A DNA stretch of 32,343 nt, taken from Promethearchaeota archaeon. GTDB lineage: Archaea; Asgardarchaeota; Lokiarchaeia; Sigyniarchaeales; SOKP01. The notes below the pieces were generated by a model. The model searched no databases. It saw nothing but the letters and a program-made list of their open reading frames with translations, and had not been told where the DNA came from. The position numbers and the translations under genes were made by a program. Shown piece by piece: positions 1-7,481 of the stretch. The stretch lies in contig SHMU01000024.1 in the NCBI GenBank assembly GCA_008080765.1, positions 1-32,343 of the forward strand, in the 5' to 3' direction. Every line of letters starts with the position of its first letter. Position 1 is the stretch's first letter.

Positions 1-115
1 TGAGGCGATCCGAAAGTGCAAAGTTATAAATCAAGCGGCATTTCTCCGATAAATCCCACAGGAGTTCTAATTGATCTTCTGTGGGATAAATGCGAATTTT
101 TTGGGTTAATTGCAC
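1..115 (-). CDS. tnpB: TnpB (IS200/IS605-type RNA-guided nuclease), 5' part, leaves window
   Basis: Only the first 38 codons are in the window; the gene continues beyond base 1. The frame begins with GTG at 115 and reads VQLTQKIRIYPTEDQ, followed by LELLWDLSEKCRLIYNFAL. This is the typical N-terminal helix-turn-helix segment of TnpB (aromatic residue plus PT near the start, then an RxxYN-type helix). TnpB is the transposon-encoded ancestor of Cas12, guided by an omega RNA made from the element's right end. The matching left-end hairpin lies upstream at 251-292. No TnpA is visible, so this may be a stand-alone IS1341-like element. The family call is by recognition of the N-terminus only; whether the rest is intact cannot be judged. 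Confidence 0.75.
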   Translation of the reverse strand, partial: MQLTQKIRIYPTEDQLELLWDLSEKCRLIYNFALSDRL

Positions 116-250
116 GTTCTCTTCTCCTTGCGAGGGTCTCTTTCTCTACTAGTGTATAGTATGCGAGGTATTTAAAAGGAGGGGGTCCGTTACTTTAGTG
201 ATGTATAATGCGGAAAATCTCACCCACACCATAAACCATGTAGATGCTCT

Positions 251-292
251 GCGAAATTCATCCCCTCCATGAATGGAGGGGACTTCTTTCGC
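251..292 (-). repeat. Left-end hairpin of the TnpB element
   Basis: A two-part inverted repeat: outer arms GCGAAA (251-256) and TTTCGC (287-292), inner arms CCCCTCCA (262-269) and TGGAGGGG (274-281) around a 4-base loop. It is GC-rich in an AT-rich setting and lies about 135 bases upstream of the tnpB start. Imperfect subterminal hairpins at this place are recognised by TnpA in IS200/IS605 elements. The exact element end and cleavage site cannot be fixed from one copy. Confidence 0.6.
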
Positions 293-357
293 AATTAGTT
301 AAATTTCATCTTATCTCAATTAGTAACTTATGAATTTATACTAATATATTGAACTAC

Positions 358-592
358 CAGAACGCGAAGGGGCGGGATTCTTGCTTTAGAGATCGGGGTA
401 CCAGGTGCATTTTGTACGATCTCCCCAAGCATGAATTCCTGTTATCCCCTCGAGAGGGTTTATCTAAGTTCTTGTACATCTAACAGCAAAAGGTAACACG
501 GCGGAACAAGCTCTGAGAGGGATTCGCTGTAGTGATGGATGAAACATTCCAGACACCCCTAAAGGAGCGTCCGTTCTTTTATGTTTATTGGT
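358..592 (+). mobile_element. Probable decayed right-end remnant of another TnpB element
   Basis: This block is more GC-rich than its surroundings and resembles the 3' end of TnpB elements: broken reading frames give tail-like pieces such as GNTAEQALRGIRCSDG (from about 491), and the block ends in a GATGGATGAAAC-CCCCTAAAGGAG type segment similar in layout to TnpB right ends. The pieces lie in different frames, so it is not an intact gene. There is no recognisable TnpB catalytic or zinc-ribbon part upstream, where the sequence turns AT-rich at once. It could alternatively be an omega-RNA-like solo end. The call rests on resemblance only. Confidence 0.4.
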
Positions 593-1223
593 AAAACGTA
601 ATCAACTTAAATATAAGGATAACGGATAACTATAAGATTTTGAAATGGAAAAAAGTTAGGAGTGAAAATGCATCCCCATTTTCATTATTTCTTTTATTCT
701 TTTGAATTCTTTCACTTCTACTGGAGTTGTTTTATTTTAACAAATTTCTTTCTATTTCATCATTAACTCCCTATAGTATGATTCTAAATATCGTCATACT
801 CTGCGATTTATAATTTAAGTATGCATTTATAGTAAATCGCCAAATGACAAACATTAATATGTCTCGAAGAAATGAATTTAAAAAAAGAAGTAGAAAATAG
901 GTGCCCTTACTTACAACCATAACTTAAATAAGGGAGAAGTAAAGATTTCTACCCTGCTATCGCAGAGCAGATCACCAAAAGACAAAAATCCAGGGATTAA
1001 AGTAAGGTAGACCTATCTCCTTGAATGATCAATAGAGACCATTCAATAATAAAAAGTAAATCAGATTATTTAAAGATTTTCATTCTAATGCGACAATTTC
1101 TAAAAATTATAAAGGTAAAGCTTTCTTTTTATGAAAGTGAATAAAAACAAATATGTGTGACATATGAGTTATATTTTATTACAAAATGGATATACACTTA
1201 TGAGAAGTAGCAGTTATTTATAG
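593..1223. other. Gene-free stretch with clustered inverted repeats
   Basis: No credible reading frame was found. Several inverted repeats are present: GCGATTTA (803-810) with TAAATCGC (833-840); CCCTTA (904-909) with TAAGGG (929-934); CCTTACTT (905-912) with AAGTAAGG (1000-1007); CTGC with GCAG around 954-970; and TTGAATG (1021-1027) with CATTCAA (1040-1046). Part of this may be transcribed as a structured RNA or be debris of mobile elements. A 14-base string beginning TTTAAGTATGC at 814-827 recurs at 1877-1890. Confidence 0.4.
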
Positions 1224-1511
1224 TTACTCTTTGTTTTTGTTAAGTTTTTTGAGAAATTGTTTGATATATTCCCTTTGGCTTTTGCAATAATCCCATTTCT
1301 GTTTATTGTTTAGAGAAGTACAGTTTTCCGTAATTTTCTGTATATCTTGAATCATTCTGAAGATTTCATCGGTTTCTTGTTCGGAATTTGGTGAAAAAAC
1401 TATAGGAGAGAGTAGGGTGGACTTTTCCGATGCTTCTATTTCTTTTTGTTCTTCTTTAGGAAATGATTTCATTAACTCCTTCGATTTTTCTTTTGTGTTA
1501 GGATGCATCAT
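1224..1511 (-). CDS. Small hypothetical charged protein (95 aa)
   Basis: I do not recognise this protein. It is hydrophilic and rich in Lys, Glu, Gln and Ser, without a signal peptide or membrane segment, with probable helices at both ends (residues 5-30 and 46-93) and a Ser/Pro-rich linker between. Two ATG codons open the frame; either could be the start. It sits alone between long AT-rich gaps, with no partner on its strand nearby. Codon use resembles the neighbours (AT-ending codons), but no motif supports it, so a chance frame cannot be excluded. Confidence 0.45.
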   Translation of the reverse strand: MMHPNTKEKSKELMKSFPKEEQKEIEASEKSTLLSPIVFSPNSEQETDEIFRMIQDIQKITENCTSLNNKQKWDYCKSQREYIKQFLKKLNKNKE

Positions 1512-1961
1512 TCGATTATGTTAATTAATGATTTTATCTATTATATGTATGCAAAATAAAAAATATGTAGCGCTATATTGAAATGTTACAAAGGTTAATT
1601 TATGTAGATATGTAATATTCTAATATATATCTCTTCATAAAAAAGCTAAATTATTAACTCCATATTAATACCAAAAGCGAATATAGAATTTTGAGAACTA
1701 ATAGAAAAGTATTTTAAAGGCAATAAAAAGCACTTTAAGGGCATAAAAAACGAAAAGAAAAATAAAAGAAAAAATAACTGAAAATGGAAAAGAAAAGCAA
1801 GATTTTCCGTTCGCTATCTCTTCGATAAAAATTTTCATATTCTAAAGATGCTCTCTCTTTTCATTAAAAATATAAGTTTAAGTATGCATTAATATGTAGG
1901 TAACTCTATTTTAAAAATTAGGATGAAGTCTATTTAAAAATACTTGAAAGAAGTGATAAGA
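1512..1961. other. AT-rich intergenic region, divergent promoters
   Basis: No gene was seen between the two divergently oriented genes. The stretch 1725-1800 is strongly purine-rich (repeated AAAAG/AAAAA). TATA-like strings near 1868-1879 and 1911-1919 could serve the membrane protein gene that follows; neither is distinctive in such AT-rich DNA. Confidence 0.35.
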
Positions 1962-2738
1962 ATGGCTGAACAACAAGTTGATATAGTAGGAATTTCAGCA
2001 TCAAAGGTGGTGGGTTTAATAGGCACTTTATTTGCATTTGCTTCAGGTCTTAGTTTGATGTTTACACCTGATATTGTATTTATCATTTGTGGAATTGTGG
2101 TGTTTGTATTGAGTATTCTTTTAATGATTGCAATTAATGTATTTGGGTTAAATATGCGGAGAAATATTCCCTATGAGTGGTGGTTCTTACTCCTTATTGC
2201 GTTGGGCTTATTTGTGTTCTATATTATTCTTTTTAATGTTCCTTTTGTAAGGGCATTTGGAGGTGAAGATGAAGAGGGAATTTTGGGGAGCGTTATTAGT
2301 AATATACAAAATTTCTTATCTGCGTCTAATGGTGGGTCGGAGGTACCCATATTATTTGCTTCCAGAATACTCCTTTTACTAAGTATCATTTTTCTTACTC
2401 TTGCGTGCATACTAAGGATAATGAGTGAAAAAAACGCCAAAGTCTATAACTCCTCTAAAGTAGTGGTATTAACAGGGGTAATTTGGGCAATTGTCGAGTC
2501 AATTATATTAATCTTAAGTTCCAATGTGTTTAATATTATAATTGGAGTGATAGGCATTATTTTGGCACTTTTGTTAATTTTAAGTATCCCTCCAAATATT
2601 AAGCTTCCCTACACCTGGTGGTTTGTATTGATTATAGGATTTATTTATTTCATACTACTCTCTCCCTATTTTGAATACACCATTATAAGTGGTGCGTTGG
2701 TATTAGTGGGCTTTGTATTAATTTTAATGGCTTATTAA
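1962..2738 (+). CDS. Eight-helix membrane protein made of two related halves
   Basis: No family name can be given. About eight hydrophobic segments are visible, in two four-helix halves. The halves share landmarks in the same order: SKVVGLIG near the start of half one and SKVVVLTG in half two, then IPYEWWFLLLI and LPYTWWFVLII. This indicates an internal duplication. A soluble loop (GGEDEEG...SNGGSE) separates the third and fourth helices. I chose ATG 1962 (MAEQQVDIVG); the frame is open to a TTG at 1944 and a GTG at 1953, so six more residues are possible. The gene stands alone and converges on the response regulator at 3000; a pyrimidine-rich tract follows its stop. A transport or scaffold role is possible, but nothing shows it. 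Confidence 0.75.
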   Translation: MAEQQVDIVGISASKVVGLIGTLFAFASGLSLMFTPDIVFIICGIVVFVLSILLMIAINVFGLNMRRNIPYEWWFLLLIALGLFVFYIILFNVPFVRAFGGEDEEGILGSVISNIQNFLSASNGGSEVPILFASRILLLLSIIFLTLACILRIMSEKNAKVYNSSKVVVLTGVIWAIVESIILILSSNVFNIIIGVIGIILALLLILSIPPNIKLPYTWWFVLIIGFIYFILLSPYFEYTIISGALVLVGFVLILMAY

Positions 2739-2890
2739 TGAAAACATTTTTTGTATCTTTCTTCCCCAAACTTTTCTCTAACTCTTTTTTATCTTTCTTT
2801 TGCTTTTTTACCTTTCCGTTTTATGGTTCCTTTTCTTTTTGCGTTTCTTTTCTCAGATTAATCCTGTCTTTTTTCTTTATTAATATATCT
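2739..2890 (+). terminator. Pyrimidine-rich tract, probable transcription end
   Basis: Directly after the stop at 2738 comes about 150 bases of almost pure T/C with repeated runs of four to six T. Archaeal RNA polymerase terminates at T-rich coding-strand tracts without needing a hairpin. The tract lies between convergent genes. An open frame across it would encode a Phe/Ser-rich protein and is best read as a by-product of the T-richness. Confidence 0.45.
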
Positions 2891-2999
2891 TCATTATTTG
2901 CAAAAAATCAAAGTCAAATTAAAATCATTATTATAACCAAGATAAATTGGAAACAAGGGAAATTGGGAGCAAAGAACATATTAGAAACAATAGGTTAGC

Positions 3000-3890
3000 T
3001 TAGGTCTCTGACATGAGAATTTGGTTGATCTTAATCCATTTTTGTTTTAGGTTGGGTTTCATTTCTCCTTTTTGTTTAATTTTTAGCGAAATTTCTTGAC
3101 AAATTGTTTTTAATTTCAGTGAATGAAGATAATTGATTTTTGGAGCAATTACAGAAATCATAAACTGTGTTTGTTTGGATCTCTTAACGGAGTCTAGATA
3201 GGCATCAAAATAGATGTAAGTATTCATATTTAAATAGTCGATATTCAAGAGCACATTTTCGGCACGTGAAATTTGGCTTTGCCCATAAATTGGAATCATT
3301 GCTTGGAATAAGTGATTTCCTAATTGATGTATGTTAAAAGAATGGATTTCTGTTTTAGGATATCTTCCAACTAGCTCAGGGCCGTATCGATCGTCCCATT
3401 TGACTATAAAAATAATAATGTCATTTTCTTCAGGAATATTTTGTTTTGATTGCGGGATTGTTATTTCTTTCTCTTCTTGGAAGATTTGCGTCATATTGTT
3501 TTTGACAGAATCTTCCTTTAATTTTCTCTGTAGTTTTCCTTTAATCACTGCTAGTAGATTTTTTTCATTGATGGGTTTGGTGATGTAATCATCAACACCC
3601 AGTAGTTTTCCTAACCGAATGTCTTTTTCAGAAGAAAGGCCAGATATAAAGATAAAAGGAAGGGTAGTATAGTAAGGTAGTTTCATAACTTCTTTAAAAA
3701 GTTCATATCCGTCCATTTGAGGCATCATTATATCGGAGATAATTAAATCTATGTTTCTATCTTCCAAAAGGATTTTTAATGCTTTCTTTCCGTTTTTAGC
3801 TACAGTGACTTTATAATTCTTGTTTTCTAATACCAATCGGATATAAGATAAGAATTTATCGTCATCATCGCATATTAAAATGTGAGGCAT
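3000..3890 (-). CDS. Response regulator with a longin-like C-terminal domain
   Basis: Residues 1-115 are a receiver domain of two-component signalling: acidic cluster D8-D11, phospho-acceptor D53 in SDIMMPQMDG, S83 in the usual Thr/Ser place, and K105 in TKP. No DNA-binding output domain follows. After a linker (115-150), residues 152-265 (IIIFIVKWDDRYGPELVGRYP onward) alternate strands and helices in an order that fits a longin/roadblock-like fold, which in eukaryotes and Asgard archaea often serves small GTPases. The longin call is from the pattern, not from a profile. The ATG at 3890 starts right at the first strand. A TATA-like box lies at 3936-3945. The next gene upstream on the same strand is a Rag/Arf-like GTPase, 310 bases away, a suggestive pairing. 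The cognate histidine kinase is not in the window. Confidence 0.85.
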   Translation of the reverse strand: MPHILICDDDDKFLSYIRLVLENKNYKVTVAKNGKKALKILLEDRNIDLIISDIMMPQMDGYELFKEVMKLPYYTTLPFIFISGLSSEKDIRLGKLLGVDDYITKPINEKNLLAVIKGKLQRKLKEDSVKNNMTQIFQEEKEITIPQSKQNIPEENDIIIFIVKWDDRYGPELVGRYPKTEIHSFNIHQLGNHLFQAMIPIYGQSQISRAENVLLNIDYLNMNTYIYFDAYLDSVKRSKQTQFMISVIAPKINYLHSLKLKTICQEISLKIKQKGEMKPNLKQKWIKINQILMSET

Positions 3891-4200
3891 TGCTATTTCG
3901 CTACCATCTTTAAGTTTTTCGTACTATTAACAAATAATTATATATTCATTTTGGTTTAAAAATATTTTTTCAGCCTATAAAACTGATAATTTAGATTTAT
4001 TTTTGGAGATATGATAAAGTATGTCTATCTATATTAGATTCTCAATGTGTATCAATCTATTACAATGTGTATAGGTAAAATAATTTTTTCCAAAAAGAAA
4101 AACACTATATGTATTAAAAGGATAAGAATAGCTTTCAAAAGTAGAATTTTAAAGATTATTTAAGAGAAGATTAAGCTATTGGAATTCTACACAGAAATTG
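3891..4200. other. Intergenic region with a TATA box and a 20-base-spaced direct repeat
   Basis: No gene was found. A TATA-like TAATTATATA lies at 3936-3945, about 50 bases upstream of the response regulator start. The decamer CAATGTGTAT occurs at 4043-4052 and again at 4063-4072, exactly 20 bases apart, i.e. two helical turns, as expected for a dimeric regulator site. It may act on the response regulator gene; this is untested. Confidence 0.35.
3936..3945 (-). promoter_or_regulatory. TATA-like box of the response regulator gene
   Basis: TATA-type string read on the minus strand (TATATAATTA), about 46-55 bases upstream of the ATG. Archaeal initiation some 25 bases downstream would give a leader of roughly 20-25 bases. 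The call is weak because the surroundings are AT-rich. Confidence 0.35.
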
Positions 4201-4740
4201 TTAAAAATTAATCGGTATTTTTTCAAAATTGGTATAAATAGTAGTCTTAAAGACCCGATAGTCCATCTTACTTTCTAAAATTACTTTTATTTTTTCGATT
4301 AACTCTTCTATCATCTCATCTGATATATCGGGGCGAATTTTTTTTAATTTGGGATCATATTTATGGAGGAAAATAGAGAAACTCATTGAGTCCTTATGAT
4401 TTTCAATTCTATTCGTAACTTCCTCTAAATATTTGATAGCCTTATCCCAACGATCTGTATCCTGAATATCAATTACATAAATTAGCTTGTTACAACCTTT
4501 AAAATATTTCTGGAAATTATCCAGATGTTTATCTCGGTACGTTCGTTGCCCTCCAAAATCCCAAATATTAAATTGAGTATCTTGGAATTGCATGTTAATA
4601 ATTTCATGGTCTTTAGTAGGTGAAAGCTGACAATAAGAAAGAAGATTTCGGTCTCCTCTCAGACTTAATACTATAGAAGTCTTGCCAGCATTATCAAGCC
4701 CCATCAAAATTATTTTTCGCTTACTTTCTAACCCCGTCAA
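4201..4740 (-). CDS. Arf/Rag-like small GTPase
   Basis: A 179-residue Ras-superfamily GTPase. G1 is GLDNAGKT (14-21), the form used by Arf and Rag proteins; G2 is probably T42; G3 is WDFGGQ (60-65) with the DxGGQ of Arf, Rag and G-alpha; G4 is HKYD (126-129) instead of NKxD, which is the Rag/Gtr signature. The segment FKTTIY near 164 parallels the Rag G5 strand. The chain ends soon after, so the C-terminal roadblock-type domain of eukaryotic Rag proteins is missing; there is also no lipidation motif or Arf N-terminal helix. It probably acts as a cytoplasmic switch binding a separate roadblock or longin partner. The response regulator with a longin-like domain downstream on the same strand is a candidate partner. 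Confidence 0.88.
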   Translation of the reverse strand: MTGLESKRKIILMGLDNAGKTSIVLSLRGDRNLLSYCQLSPTKDHEIINMQFQDTQFNIWDFGGQRTYRDKHLDNFQKYFKGCNKLIYVIDIQDTDRWDKAIKYLEEVTNRIENHKDSMSFSIFLHKYDPKLKKIRPDISDEMIEELIEKIKVILESKMDYRVFKTTIYTNFEKIPINF

Positions 4741-5176
4741 AATTATGTTCGCACTAAGAAAAGTTTTTTTTTATTTTCAACCAATATCCATAACTATTTT
4801 TCAAAAAAATCGATTATAATAGGTTAATAGAATAGGTTTATTTAAAGTTGATCTTAAAAAAATATATAACTTTTGCCTTGCTTAATTTTTAAAATTAAAT
4901 TGAGTTATTTAAGGCTTAATTATGACATATGAGTAACCTAAGAGGTATTTATACAAATAGTTCTACGATTAAACATCTAATCAACAGTTTCTTATTTATA
5001 TTCTCTACTTAAATCATTATTGGGTATGTTTTAGAATATCTACTTATTATAAGTCCACAACTATAAGCTCATTATCTTCTAGATTATCGTTATTGTTCCT
5101 ATCGGCGAATCGTCATATTTATATATGATGATACATCTATATTAAAACATAGCCTCAAAAAAAATAATTAAAAGTT
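4741..5176. other. AT-rich divergent intergenic region
   Basis: There is no credible gene between the divergent GTPase and Lrp genes. It holds T and A runs and a clear TATA/palindrome just before the Lrp gene (5113-5128). Further TATA-like strings near 4836-4865 may serve the GTPase gene but cannot be told from background. Confidence 0.35.
5113..5128 (+). promoter_or_regulatory. TATA box inside a palindrome upstream of the Lrp gene
   Basis: TTTATATA at 5118-5125 is a good archaeal TATA box, 52-59 bases before the GTG start and 64-71 before the ATG alternative. It lies inside the inverted repeat TCATAT-N4-ATATGA (5113-5128). A regulator bound here would block TBP, which is a known way for archaeal Lrp proteins to repress their own genes. 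Autoregulation is inferred. Confidence 0.45.
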
Positions 5177-5686
5177 GTGATCAAAAAAATGATATGTAGC
5201 GAGGTAAGTATTGATAATATTGACAGAAAAATAATCAGTTTACTACAAAAAGATCCAAGTATCACTCATACTGAGATTGCTAAAGAGGTTAATCGTAGTC
5301 AACCCACGATAGGTTTACGAATTAAAAAGCTTGAAAAAGCAGGAATCATGAATTTTCAAGCGGGGTTGAATCTGAAAGTTGCAGATGTATTAATTGCCCG
5401 AGTAGATCTGCAGACCAATAATCCCGAGAAAATATTAAATGAAGTAAAAGAATATCCTTATATCATTAATGCCTTCCAATTAAGCGGGAACTATAATCTT
5501 AGTCTTTTGTTGGCAAATTCTAGCTTAAAACATTTGGATATTATCATTAATGAGCATTTTAGGAATGATTCTGATGTACTAAAGGTTCACACAGAAATTA
5601 TAACTGATATCCTTAATGATTTTGTACTACCGATTGATATCCAAAAAAGAAATTGTAAATGTAATGAAAAATTCAAAACTCCTTAA
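5177..5686 (+). CDS. Lrp/AsnC-family transcriptional regulator
   Basis: The N-terminal winged helix-turn-helix spans about residues 10-60: IDRKIISLLQKDPSITHTEIAKEV, then a recognition helix around NRSQPTIGLRIKKLEKAGIM. A RAM/ACT-like ligand and oligomerisation domain follows (about 70-145). The tail is unusual: FVLPIDIQKRNCKCNEKF, with a CxC pair beyond the RAM domain plus a Cys near the N-terminus, which might bind metal or respond to redox. The longest frame starts with GTG at 5177; ATG at 5189 would remove four residues and is equally likely. The gene stands alone with its own TATA box and is followed by a T-rich tract. The ligand and targets cannot be read from the sequence. Confidence 0.9.
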   Translation: MIKKMICSEVSIDNIDRKIISLLQKDPSITHTEIAKEVNRSQPTIGLRIKKLEKAGIMNFQAGLNLKVADVLIARVDLQTNNPEKILNEVKEYPYIINAFQLSGNYNLSLLLANSSLKHLDIIINEHFRNDSDVLKVHTEIITDILNDFVLPIDIQKRNCKCNEKFKTP

Positions 5687-5712
5687 TTTCTCTTTCTTTT
5701 CCTTTTTTTTGG
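5687..5712 (+). terminator. T-rich tract after the Lrp gene
   Basis: Immediately after the stop codon come several T runs, ending in eight T around 5705-5712. This fits archaeal T-tract termination between the convergent Lrp gene and the suf operon. Confidence 0.45.
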
Positions 5713-5865
5713 CTCCTTAAACTCTAAAAAAGAATACCTTACCTGATAGTTTAAAATTAGAAATTAAAGAAAAATGAGTAAAAGTTAGAAAAAACCACTA
5801 TCCAATATAACTGGAATAGAAAAAAATTTTAAAATAAAAATGAAAACTCGCAATTTCAGATAGGG

Positions 5866-6516
5866 TTAGAAATTATCTTTGACCCAACGCTCGAATTTTT
5901 TTTCTCTCAGCTGTTCCGCCCAGAGAGCTTTAATATTTGATTCTTGAGGGAGCAATCCTTCTGACTTTAAGATATTGTAGAGTTTATCAATAGTTTTGTC
6001 CATGAGAATTTGGTATAATGATTTTCCGTCTTTATTTATTTCACTGAATTGGTCTTGGACTTCTTTCTTTGTTTCTTTGATGATTTTAATCCAATCTTCA
6101 GCAAAGCGGTTAATATATTTATCGAGATTATTTAATTGGTTAATTTGAAGAACAGGAAAGGTAATTTCATATTTATCATCACGTTTTTGAATTAAACTAT
6201 ACCATTCCAGATTTAAAAGATGATTTTCAATAACGTGCTCACTCCAAATAAATCTAACTTTCGGGGTGTATTCGTCCTTTTCTAAGAGAAGCGGTTGGGG
6301 TGCGAATCTAATATAATTTTGTAATTGTGTAAAAGTTAAGGGACCTTCTCTGGCGAGTGTAATTAGGATTTCTCTTCTTACTTTATTTTCCAAGGGCCAC
6401 GGCACTTCCCGCTCGTCCCAAGGCTTCCCTCTATCAAAATCAAACCAGGGTTGTATTTCTTCAATATTTATTTTGCCGATGAATCGATAATTATTATATT
6501 TGGTATCTTCTTTCAT
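5866..6516 (-). CDS. Winged-helix protein, last gene of the suf operon
   Basis: A 216-residue soluble protein. Residues about 42-75 (LENKVRREILITLAREGPL, then TFTQLQNYI) match the first helices of an ArsR-like winged helix, and the segment to about 120 completes the wing (KRDDKYEITFPVL). The second half is helical and of unknown role, perhaps for dimerisation. It has no cysteine, so it cannot itself hold an Fe-S cluster through Cys, unlike SufR or IscR. Its ATG lies two bases after the sufB stop, behind a strong GGAGG ribosome site that overlaps that stop, so the genes are co-transcribed and probably translationally coupled. A regulator of Fe-S assembly is the natural guess, by context only. 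Confidence 0.7.
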   Translation of the reverse strand: MKEDTKYNNYRFIGKINIEEIQPWFDFDRGKPWDEREVPWPLENKVRREILITLAREGPLTFTQLQNYIRFAPQPLLLEKDEYTPKVRFIWSEHVIENHLLNLEWYSLIQKRDDKYEITFPVLQINQLNNLDKYINRFAEDWIKIIKETKKEVQDQFSEINKDGKSLYQILMDKTIDKLYNILKSEGLLPQESNIKALWAEQLREKKFERWVKDNF

Positions 6517-6518
6517 GG

Positions 6519-7481
6519 TTATTCCTCCTTGAGCATTGCTTCTACTAAAATATCTGTTGCCTCCTCTTCGGAAAGACCTTTTGCTTGAAGTTCATCCAAC
6601 CATTTTTGTGGAAAACGACCTAGGGAGGCTTCATGAGAAACTGTAGATGTTGAATCAATTGCTCTAATAAACGGACGTGCTCTACATGTAGATCCTTTTC
6701 CTAATACAATTTCTTGACATTCAACATGTCCATTACAATATTTTGCATTTCCTTCTGTAATCCCATACATAAGCACTTCGCCCCCATCTTTGGCGGCAGC
6801 TTTCATTTTAATTACGCTACGAGCATTTTCTCCTTCTAAGAACACAGAATCCCGAATGCGTATTGAATCACCTTTGCCTTTTCCAAAGGCCTTTATATTG
6901 GAACGGATGACACTATTTTTCATGGCATAAATATCAAGCATGATTTTTACTCGTCCGGGTGTTCCTTGAGTAAGATTAAAATTATTTTCATAGATGCTAT
7001 TTTCTCCTATGTACATATAGCTAACAGGAGCAACTAAAGCACCGCTTTTCTCTCCATGATAATGAGTTTCACTATAGGTAAACTTACAGTTGTTACCAAT
7101 ATAAAAATGACCGAACATCTTATGGACTAACCCATCTGCATTTGGAAAGCTACAATGTGCTCTCACGGTAACTTCTGAATTATCTTCTGCAATAATTCGC
7201 GGAAAAATTTGTTGAATACCAGATTGTTTTTTAACTCCGAAACATAAATGTACGGGCTCTTCGATAACGGCTCCTTCCTTAATAATAACATCAGCTACGA
7301 TTCCATTTTCAATCTCTCTTCCTTTAAGTACCACTCCTTTCATCTCTTCCACACCGCTAATCTTATTAAAATCTAAAAGAAGTTTAGCTCCTTTTCCGTG
7401 CCCTGGTAAGAAATCTTTAATATCTATGTTATAATCTTCAAGACTTTGTAAAATCTCATCGGGGTATTGTTCCTTACTCAT
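6519..7481 (-). CDS. sufB: SufB/SufD-family Fe-S cluster scaffold
   Basis: A 320-residue protein of the SufB/SufD beta-helix family, shorter than bacterial SufB (about 470-500) and typical of the archaeal minimal SufBC system. The repetitive strand-rich core is plain (for example GENSIYENNFNLTQG, AFGKGKGDSIRIRDSVFLEG). C-terminal landmarks are HVECQEIVLGKGS, with a Cys in the region of the SufB catalytic cysteine, and VSHEASLGRF, with the conserved His-Glu pair. With the SufC ATPase it should assemble Fe-S clusters in the cytoplasm, probably as a SufB2C2 complex because no separate sufD is nearby. Its ATG overlaps the sufC stop by four bases (ATGA) and has a GGAGG ribosome site. Confidence 0.93.
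   Translation of the reverse strand: MSKEQYPDEILQSLEDYNIDIKDFLPGHGKGAKLLLDFNKISGVEEMKGVVLKGREIENGIVADVIIKEGAVIEEPVHLCFGVKKQSGIQQIFPRIIAEDNSEVTVRAHCSFPNADGLVHKMFGHFYIGNNCKFTYSETHYHGEKSGALVAPVSYMYIGENSIYENNFNLTQGTPGRVKIMLDIYAMKNSVIRSNIKAFGKGKGDSIRIRDSVFLEGENARSVIKMKAAAKDGGEVLMYGITEGNAKYCNGHVECQEIVLGKGSTCRARPFIRAIDSTSTVSHEASLGRFPQKWLDELQAKGLSEEEATDILVEAMLKEE

Noticed and set aside
901-1050. Possible C/D box sRNA or tRNA in the structured region
   Set aside because: No RUGAUGA/CUGA boxes in proper spacing and no tRNA T-arm or cloverleaf could be found.
2738-2998. 86-residue Phe/Ser-rich frame overlapping the stop of the membrane protein
   Set aside because: It is a translation of a T/C tract that probably ends transcription; the composition is extreme and there is no motif.
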